Positions 57,002 through 64,000 of a stretch of DNA of 64,000 nucleotides are shown piece by piece. The stretch is taken from positions 62,001 through 126,000 of the forward strand of contig JAJSPD010000037.1 of assembly GCA_021307315.1 (NCBI GenBank). The letters run 5' to 3'. Position 1 is the first letter of the stretch; each line of letters begins with the position of its first letter. The stretch comes from Bisporella sp. PMI_857. Taxonomy: Eukaryota; Ascomycota; Leotiomycetes; Helotiales; Helotiaceae. The notes under the pieces were generated by a model that did no database searches, had not been told where the DNA came from, and was given only the letters and a program-made list of their open reading frames with translations. The position numbers and the translations under genes were made by a program.

Positions 57002-57530
57002 ACATGTTTGTAACGCACAGACTATAATATTAGGCGGATATGTGCTTTTAGATATGATTGGTTAGGCAATACTTCCAGAAGATGGTGCCGGCAATTATAG
57101 ATGAAAAATATCATAGAGATAGACATTGTTTGTTGATTTATACCCCGATAATGAGATCAACTATTACCAACGTCCCGAATTAGTATTAGACCTTGATGAT
57201 TGCTTTACTTCTTTTATCACAACTTTAATACCCTCACAAAGATTGAGAAATATACCGGTGTAGGAAACGGCCAGAAGGCTGGATTTGTATGCTATCTGCA
57301 GCCCAGGAGAATGATAGTTGCTTCTCTGCTGTAGCACTATACATTTCGGCGGTTCTCAACCTAACATGTAGGAAGATTTTAGTACGACGGCTCGACCTGC
57401 GACTACCCACAATGTATTGCAACGCTATCAGGGCTGTACTGTAGGCACAAGCCTATTGGGCAGGGAGAACCAAGGACATGAGATTGCTAATAGTTCGCAA
57501 AGCCTCCGATGAGATCGTGCTATTAGCCGC

Positions 57531-57561
57531 GAGAGGGGGTTGAGAGGGGGTTGAGAGGGGT
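57531..57561. repeat. Short tandem repeat, 11-bp unit
   Basis: The unit GAGAGGGGGTT occurs two full times and a third partial time. The opposite strand reads AACCCCCTCTC and so contains CCCCT words that resemble yeast stress-response elements. No gene starts close by, so a regulatory role is only a guess. Confidence 0.7.
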
Positions 57562-57970
57562 CCCGCAGAAGATCTTAGGGATGTGATTCCGAGTTCTATG
57601 TCTCCCAGGTTGAAAAGTTTATGTACCTAGTATGTATTCTAACCCACAGTGTTGCTGAACATATGGCACAAAGATCATAGGTTTCTTCTTGTGCGAGGCA
57701 TGGGGATGTTTGGTTTTATTGGGGAGTTATGGAAATGCATCTTAACTGGAATTGAAATTGGGCTAAAATTGGGCTTGATCGTTTCAGTTATGTCACATGG
57801 CAACCGCGTGCTCGCTTAAACGGGGAGTATTTTTGTACTACGGTTTCCCGTTTGGCTGATTAAAGGGACAGGTATATGGAGAGCAAAAAAAGGTAAATAA
57901 AATACCACCACTGAAAAGATTTATAGATACCTCCTTGTAAATGGAGATATCTAGGTAGTAGATAAGTGCG

Positions 57971-57983
57971 AAAAAGGGCAAAA
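57971..57983 (-). terminator. Pol III T-run terminator of tRNA-Gly
   Basis: On the minus strand a run of four T (57980-57983) and then of five T (57971-57975) follow the discriminator base of tRNA-Gly by about 8-16 nt, a typical Pol III termination signal. Confidence 0.6.
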
Positions 57984-57990
57984 GAGGAAT

Positions 57991-58090
57991 TGCGTTCGCC
58001 GGGAATCGAACCCGGGGCCAATCCATGTTTCTATTTGTCCGTGGGAGACACTAATGGCAAGGATCGATTTTACCACTAAACCACAAACGC
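57991..58090 (-). tRNA. tRNA-Gly(GCC) with a 29-nt intron
   Basis: The minus strand folds as a complete cloverleaf. The acceptor stem is GCGTTTG/CGAACGC with one T-G wobble and discriminator A. The D stem is GTTT/AAAT with one wobble. The anticodon stem GATCC/GGATT holds loop TTGCCAT with anticodon GCC. The T stem is a perfect CCGGG/CCCGG with loop TTCGATT. A 29-nt intron (58026-58054) lies right after A37, the canonical place cut by the tRNA splicing endonuclease. A box (TGGTTTAGTGG) and B box (GGTTCGATTCC) are intact. The gene decodes GGC/GGU glycine codons. Confidence 0.9.
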
Positions 58091-59266
58091 TGACGTTTAT
58101 TTGTGACAAACGAATGTCTAATTAAGAATATACAAACCACTACGTCGGCTGGCTTGTACTAGCGGTTGACGCTTTCAATATACCCCTAAAGTCTAGTCAA
58201 TCGTTTCGTCATGAAAATCTTCGGTTGAAGCTAGAATATTAAGCTTTCTGATGCCTTGTGTTTGGCTTGTTAGCCTTCGGTCCAGCAGATGCTTGTGCGC
58301 TACTACTGCATGATGGATTAGAGGTTATTGTCTATGTTACTTCTTCTAACTGGTATATTTCATGCTTTGAAGGCGCTGAAGTAAGACTCCAATGCCCTTC
58401 CAGCAGTATAGTACGTGCGTTGGGCAGAGCTAGATGGCCTTTGAGCCAACGTGATGGCGTAGATGAACGTGTAGCTTTAGATATATACTGAAGTGCCGTG
58501 GCAATGCGGCAGGATTTCAAATTTAGGGCAAGTATCATAATAATAGCGAACGTGGAAAATATATGAAACTGATGTTTATAGATACATACACCTGGTGAGC
58601 TATGCCTACTTCTGAGAAAAACCTGCGCATGCACGGGTACGAAGAATCCCAAGGCATGACGCGTGTTAGGATAGGTTGCAGTGCTCCATCCCAGAATAGA
58701 TATAACACATCGTTGCCTGTCTAGTAGTTGTGATTTTAAACTAAACATCTCAGAACTATAATCACGTGCATATCACACGCAATCTAGGACCGAACCACCA
58801 AAATATTTTAAGTCCGTGCTCCTTGATTAATAATATTATAGATTTCTTAAGATCCTCGCTTGCACTATCCGAAGAAGGTTCACCAAGATGGCATTGATCT
58901 TTATAAAGTGCCATGATAGCGGGTAATTCTAATCCCAGTTCCCACCTTCCGGTCCAATGCCAGGCAGAAAACGCTTTTACCCGGACCAAGATCGACCAAT
59001 TTTTAGAACAATTTACCCACATGTGGATTTGCTGCTTGGTATTCTTGAACAGAATCGCCAGTGGTTGTCCGATTTTAGCTAGAGTTACATGGTTTCAGCG
59101 CTTAAACTGCTGTCTTTTGCAGCAGCTAAACGCAACTACCGCCCCCAATTTATCTCGGATTGTTCTTATCATCCCTTGAGGAGCCCTGACGGAATGCCAT
59201 CACCGTGGCACTGGGACCATCTCTAATTCTGAAAGTAGCCTCAAACCTGTGTTATGTACATTTACG

Positions 59267-61993
59267 ATGGATGGTGATCAAAGTTATCGGCCTTTGCCAG
59301 AAATTCTGCCTCACTATGGTGAGCAGGGGAGTTCTGCCTCTGCAACCAACTTTCATCCTGTTCCGAGGCAGGTATTGTCTATTGAAGCATGGAACGAGCT
59401 GAAGCCAATCATTCGACAAATGTATATTGATGAGAACAAAACATTTCGCAAGATCTCTAAATTTCTGCGGGATGAACATGGATGTTCGTCAATTTTTTCA
59501 AACCAACCTAGTTATTCCCCCGCAGAGAGCTAGCAGTTTTAGCAGCCTCTCCGCCTTCCTCCTTCCTCTCTCATGCCAGATCCACAACTTTTTGAGATAG
59601 TCCAGAATTACAGAAGGCTTATATACTAATTCATTGGTCAGTTGCCCCAACAAAACACCAGTTTGCAAAGAGAATAGCCCAATGGGGTTTCAAGAAAAAT
59701 GCATCTCAAAGCGACAGGCAAAGAATCATGCAACGAAACTTTGGGCCGAATATTATTGGGCCAAATGGCAAAGTGGTCAGCCAGACCACACGCCAACGGT
59801 GGGAGAAGGAGTTTGGGCGAACCATGGTATCGGAACCAACAAGACGGCCAGATGGGGAACCTAGTAAGCACGCACCGCACTTTTGGTGAAGTCCAACAAA
59901 AATATGACATCCGATATGCTAAGAAAATGGCTTAATAGATCCTCAAAATGCCCACTCTCCTAGACGGGAGGAGGAGCAACTTGATACAGAATCTTCAACG
60001 AGTTTTCAAGCGACTCCAGCCGAGAATTCCACAGCTTCGTATGAGGATTCTCCTGCTCAAATGTTGGACCTGCGCCGTCCCGTGATTCCCCAACATGATT
60101 CTTGGCCATGGGCAACCGTTGATATTCCGGGTTCGCCCCAACTCTCGCGCCTTTTTGAAGCACTTAGTATCCACTTTCCATCAACGATCGAGCCTCTCGA
60201 CCTTTCCGAACCAGCAGCTGCTCCCTCTGTAAAGATAGCAGAGAGTCGCGCTCACTCACAATTTGTAAATTTATCAAGCATCGAAAATGGCCCCGTCGAT
60301 GGCAGAGAATCAGACTCTCAGGCATTGGCTACACGGGCACGCAAGATTCAGGACGATACAGATGATCGACTACGGAGACACTTCAATCGTGATGTTTTCT
60401 TTCCTTCTGGGAATTGGCTTCCTCCGAGCCCGTTCAACGAAGTCTATCCTTTCCCGATCACAGTTCATTTCCAGACCCATGAGTCTTTATCTTCTAACCT
60501 GTTGGATCTCAGGCAAGTATCCCTTTTCATTCGACTTCTCTCTATTCTTTAACCCCTAAATCGGGCAGCATTTCTGAGTACTTCCGGTCTTTGGGCTTCT
60601 CTGCAAGTGCAAGTCTCATGGTATTAATTTAATATTCAGTCAATCAGCTTTAGCAGCCAGAGCCAATCGACTCCAGACTTCTTTGACAACTTTTGGAGGC
60701 ACTCTACCAGAGACATCACCAGTAATCCTACAAACAATGGAAGACATTGCAGATATATATCTCAAATTAGGTGACCATATCCAGTCAGAAACTTGGTGGA
60801 AGAGGCTCATCGACTTGAGAGCAAAATACGAAGACTCTCCTTCTCGACATACAACATCCGTCATGATGAAGCTATGGAGAACTATGTGCTTTATGCATAT
60901 CACAAGGGACACATCAAAGTTTGAAGAATTTATGACCTTGGAAAAGAAGATACAGTCATATCTTTCAACCATGCTCACGGAAGATGATGATCTCTCATTG
61001 GATTTCTTAAAGTTGAAATCTATGAGACTGGCAAACCTGGGGAGAATCTACGAAGCCGAGGATATCAATCGACAAATTCTGCAAATCCGCTTGACTCATA
61101 TGGGCCCGAGGTAAGTCAGTCTGTTTTAGAAAATTCCATGTATCATGCACTCTCCAAAAATTCTTCTGAAATAGAACATATGTCTGGATTGTGCCGTTAC
61201 CTGCCGCAATGAATCTAAACCTGACACTTGATATAGAAGCCCCATAGTATTGAGAGTCATGTCGTCGCTAGGCCGAACTATAATCACCAATACTCCCAAA
61301 GATGTTGACAGGAGTAATAAGGGATTGTTCCTCTGCCGGACTGCCGTTCAACTCCACAAAGAGAATGAAGACTTGCTCGAAGGCTTCGGACAGGATCTAT
61401 TGAACGATCTGTTGTACACATTGCGCTACAAGCAGCAATACGAAGAGGCCGCAAAGTTTGCGAAGCTAGTGGTCAAGCGATGCAGGGTGATTTTGGGCGA
61501 ACGACATACGTTCACTCTGCGATATATGGCGGAACTCGGCGCCAGTCTCCGTCGCCATGAGAATTACACGGAGAGTGTTGGGGTGTTCAAGGAGGTCCTA
61601 AAGCTTTCAACCTTGAAAAATACATCAGCTGGTGATCTTATGTGGCGAATGGAGGAGCTAGCCATGGCGCTACGGGGGCTTCAGAACTACCATCAGGCCG
61701 CAATCTATCTCAATAAGATACTATGGGACCAGATCAGCTCATACGGTGCTTTGCATCCTGATATGAAAGTAAATTGCTGGTTTCTCGGGGATAGTCATAT
61801 TCAAGCAGGGGAGCTCCAAAGAGCGGTGGATGTTTACACTCGCTACCTAGAGCTTGTCCGGATAGCTGCGACAGAAAATGGCGAAGTGGACCATGCATTC
61901 ATTCCAGAGATCCAAGGCTGGATCAACGACACCAAGCGGTTAATTCTGGTGAATGATGAATCTCATAGAGATTATAGTTATGAGATTTTGTAA
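59267..61993 (+). CDS. Clr5-domain protein with C-terminal TPR repeats
   Basis: Five exons (59267-59483, 59642-59863, 59939-60512, 60640-61110, 61237-61993) encode 746 residues. The Clr5 domain lies at about residues 40-97: EAWNELKPIIRQMYIDENKT, then EHGF across the first splice, then KRIAQWGFKKN. This fungal domain, named after S. pombe Clr5, often heads large variable proteins of filamentous fungi and may bind DNA. A Ser/Pro-rich linker follows. The C-terminal half has TPR-like helical pairs, for example RYKQQYEEAAKFAKLVVKRC, GERHTFTLRYMAELGASLRR and LQNYHQAAIYLNKILW. The function is unknown. The third intron (60513-60639) appears to use a GC donor (GCAAGT); a nearby GT donor breaks the frame. 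The fourth acceptor (61236) was chosen by frame over an earlier AG. Confidence 0.85.
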
Positions 61994-62368
61994 GAATTCT
62001 CTCGAGCAGCTACTAGTTTATATTGTGCGATGTGTGGGATAGGAGGCTGCAGGAAGCGAGTTCTCAGTGGCAAGGCGCAAGGTTGATTGCTCATGGCTCG
62101 TATGTCTGATATGGGATACCTTTTTAACATTGAATTAGCCGTACAAAATTTGGAATGATATTGAGTAACTATTTTGCATCCATCCAACCTGCAACGTGAA
62201 TTATGAAAGGTACTGCCGCATCACAATGTCGTACAAGACATATACACAAGGTCATTCCGTCTATGTAAATGCGCCAATGAGACACTATAAAAAGGTGCGA
62301 TGCGTCAGCGGGAGCACCCGCTTAGAATAGGAAGCTAAGCGAGTTTCAGGGGCTGGTTCGTGGAACTA
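61994..62368. other. Spacer between the Clr5 gene and the MITE-like element
   Basis: These 375 bp should contain the 3' UTR of the Clr5-TPR gene. Apart from that I see nothing recognisable. Confidence 0.4.
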
Positions 62369-62826
62369 CAGTTACCCACCAGAAGTCTTCGCGGTTTTGT
62401 GATTTTACACCAAAAGTCACGTATTATAGCATTGAAATAATTAACGAATTAGCCACAAAACAGTAAAATTTTATATATAAAACTTGTTTATACTTAAGTT
62501 AACTAATATTTTTTATTTTTTATTGTGATTTAATCTTTATTACTATAGTAATACAAGGCGAAAAAGTTGAGGAGTCGCGAAATTTAGCCAATTTACACCA
62601 AAATTCGTGTAAATTTCAACTTTTGTAAATTAAACACTCTAGAACTTTGTAAGCTTAAAATAATCAAATAAAGTTTATTAGTAAACTAAAGTTGAATTAT
62701 TAAAAATATTATTGGCTGTTAATATTAAATTTAGTTGTAGTATAATATTATTGAGTAAATTGGCTGCAAAAAGGGCGAGTTTTGGTGTAAAATTGCGAGA
62801 ACGCGAAGACTTTTGGACTAGTACTG
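62369..62826. mobile_element. MITE-like element, 458 bp, TA-flanked, 50-bp inverted ends
   Basis: The two ends are inverted copies of each other over about 50 bp, without gaps and with about 35 matches. Matches include the terminal CAGT, an 11-bp block AAGTCTTCGCG and a 14-bp block ATTTTACACCAAAA. A TA dinucleotide lies directly outside each end (62367-62368 and 62827-62828), as in Tc1/mariner/pogo-type insertions. The interior is very AT-rich and has no transposase, so the element must be non-autonomous. It contains a further inverted pair AATTTACAC/GTGTAAATT at 62590-62615 that resembles part of the terminal sequence. The family is not identified. Confidence 0.75.
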
Positions 62827-64000
62827 TACTTGGAGTCGAACCTTCTCTCAGAAGTGCATATTGTCGGTGCGGCTCTACAACCATAGACATCTGGCTCAGT
62901 GTGCCTCCGTTCCGGAGATGCCTTGCACACCTTGTGACAAGGTTCGGTTGAATTCAAAACTGTCCGATTCCGTAAAATTCCACTGCGGAAGAACCGTTCA
63001 TAGATTAATACAGTCATCAAGACATATTGGCGAACCCGCCCAGCGCCCCGTTTAGCTCTCTGTCTGAGTGACCTTTTCGGCATCTCCCCCCCTCCCCCCC
63101 CTCCACGTTCGCCAGCCACACTATCCTATTCATGCGGAGGGTATTCCGTCTCTCGCGAATCCTCAGGTCATTCGCGCGATATGGCCAGTCACTCAGAAGT
63201 CACCACATCCTTATCCTAGTTTATCTTCACTTTGTAAAATAGCACGTCCTGACGCGCGGCCACTCTACCATATCTCATGTCCTAGGTATGGTGTGCATGA
63301 GCCATACCAGGTCCCTATATGCGAGGATTCGGATGCAGGTATTATCGTATACTTTGTGGCCGTGTGCATGATGTGGTGGTGCTTCGTTGAAGTTGACATT
63401 TTTCAACAGAGATTCGTCACTATAGACCAGTCCTAACAAAGGGCATCCTCTGTGTCCTAATAAGGCTGGGTGACTTGTCCCACCATACCTCACTCGAGTG
63501 CAAGACTCAATACTGACCTCAGATGCGCCATGCACTACATCCGCAGTCTTGCTGACACCTTTCAATCATGATGACCAATAACTTTACTCTGCAGAAAAGT
63601 AACCTGTAAGTGATCTTGAGCATGATCAATATTTCAGCTTAAAAAGCAAGTTGATAGTACAGACTGGACGAAGTAAAAGTACTCTAATATAGCACAAGCG
63701 GTAGGCTCGACCTCTCTGCAAGCAAGCATCCCAGGGGACTTGAAGCTTCGCATATGGAAGGGTATAAGCGAGCTTGATTGACGGCATGAGCTAGTCATGG
63801 ACATATTTTTGTGATCGACATCCATGAGAGCTGAGGTAGGAATTTTGCAAACTGACTTCTTTACAATGGCTAGGGTAATATGATGCTTACAGCCCCAACC
63901 AAGAAGGACCTATGCTCTTTTTTAACGGTGCTCTTACCTAGGCAAGCAGATAACTCAATTAAGGCCGACGTGTTATGAAAATGATTCAAGGCTTTTCGGT
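62827..64000. other. Right-end region without a supported gene
   Basis: About 1.2 kb. Open frames here are short; the longest plus-strand one (63068-63436) shows no known domain. A C-rich run occurs near 63085-63105. A gene could start beyond the window, but nothing can be supported from what is visible. Confidence 0.4.

Larger units (their letters stand above)
57002..59266. other. Intergenic region containing tRNA-Gly
   Basis: About 2.3 kb between the sugar transporter and the Clr5 gene. It holds tRNA-Gly at 57991-58090 and a short G-rich tandem repeat at 57531-57561. No protein gene could be supported; the 138-codon minus-strand frame at 58332-58748 has no recognisable domain. Confidence 0.45.

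Noticed and set aside
58332..58748. 138-codon minus-strand frame near tRNA-Gly
   Set aside because: No homology recognised, no matching promoter or intron signals, and it lies in AT-rich intergenic DNA.
62827..62900. B-box-like GGTTCGACTCC on the minus strand beside the MITE-like element
   Set aside because: The T stem does not pair and no acceptor or anticodon arm can be folded around it.
1..64000. CRISPR arrays, bacterial operons, or viral genes
   Set aside because: No regularly spaced direct repeats or prokaryotic gene spacing are present; all supported genes are eukaryotic and intron-bearing or typical fungal genes.

Overview
The window looks like nuclear DNA of a filamentous ascomycete (Pezizomycotina). 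Genes are cut by many short introns, mostly 45-60 nt, with GTRNGT-type donors, CTAAC-type branch sites and YAG acceptors. The proteins are fungal types: a Hmt1-type ABC transporter, Trs65 of TRAPP II, a Clr5-TPR protein and a VPS9-ankyrin-PX protein. Intergenic DNA is long and rather AT-rich. A helotialean (Leotiomycetes) source would fit, but this is a weak inference. All gene models were built by reading splice sites and keeping frame by hand.

Layout. 1369-3666 (+) is an unrecognised coiled-coil protein. 3667-8341 is gene-poor and holds an unusual interrupted tRNA-Arg(CCG). 8342-10027 (+) is a Gfo/Idh/MocA oxidoreductase. 10558-14612 (-) is a VRL1/VARP-like VPS9-ankyrin-PX protein. 15681-16785 (-) is SGT2, 17667-19256 (-) OLA1 and 19767-20820 (+) a PPPDE/DeSI peptidase. 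20968-21744 (-) is mitochondrial uS11 and 21987-23639 (+) TIM44. 24700-29143 (-) is a 16-exon HMT1-type vacuolar ABC transporter. 32571-36172 (-) is an unrecognised protein with four PAM2-like motifs. 38551-40398 (-) is TRS65, 40750-43503 (+) PRP40, 44090-46368 (-) RLI1/ABCE1, 47475-52342 (+) CHD1 and 55242-57001 (+) a hexose-type MFS transporter. 57991-58090 (-) is tRNA-Gly(GCC) with an intron, and 59267-61993 (+) is a Clr5-TPR protein. A 458-bp MITE-like element lies at 62369-62826.

Most genes are housekeeping: co-translational chaperoning (SGT2), ribosome recycling (RLI1), a ribosome-linked ATPase (OLA1), mitochondrial import and translation (TIM44, uS11m), splicing (PRP40), chromatin remodelling (CHD1) and membrane traffic (TRS65, VRL1-like). 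Several pairs are divergent and share short promoters: OLA1/PPPDE, uS11m/TIM44, TRS65/PRP40 and RLI1/CHD1. The right end (tRNA, Clr5 gene, MITE) looks more accessory.

The least ordinary signals are the tRNA-Arg(CCG) split inside its anticodon stem by a 60-nt insert that looks like a spliceosomal intron; PAM2-like motifs in two unrelated proteins; four introns that appear to use GC instead of GT donors; a 12-nt micro-exon in RLI1; and the MITE-like element with TA flanks.
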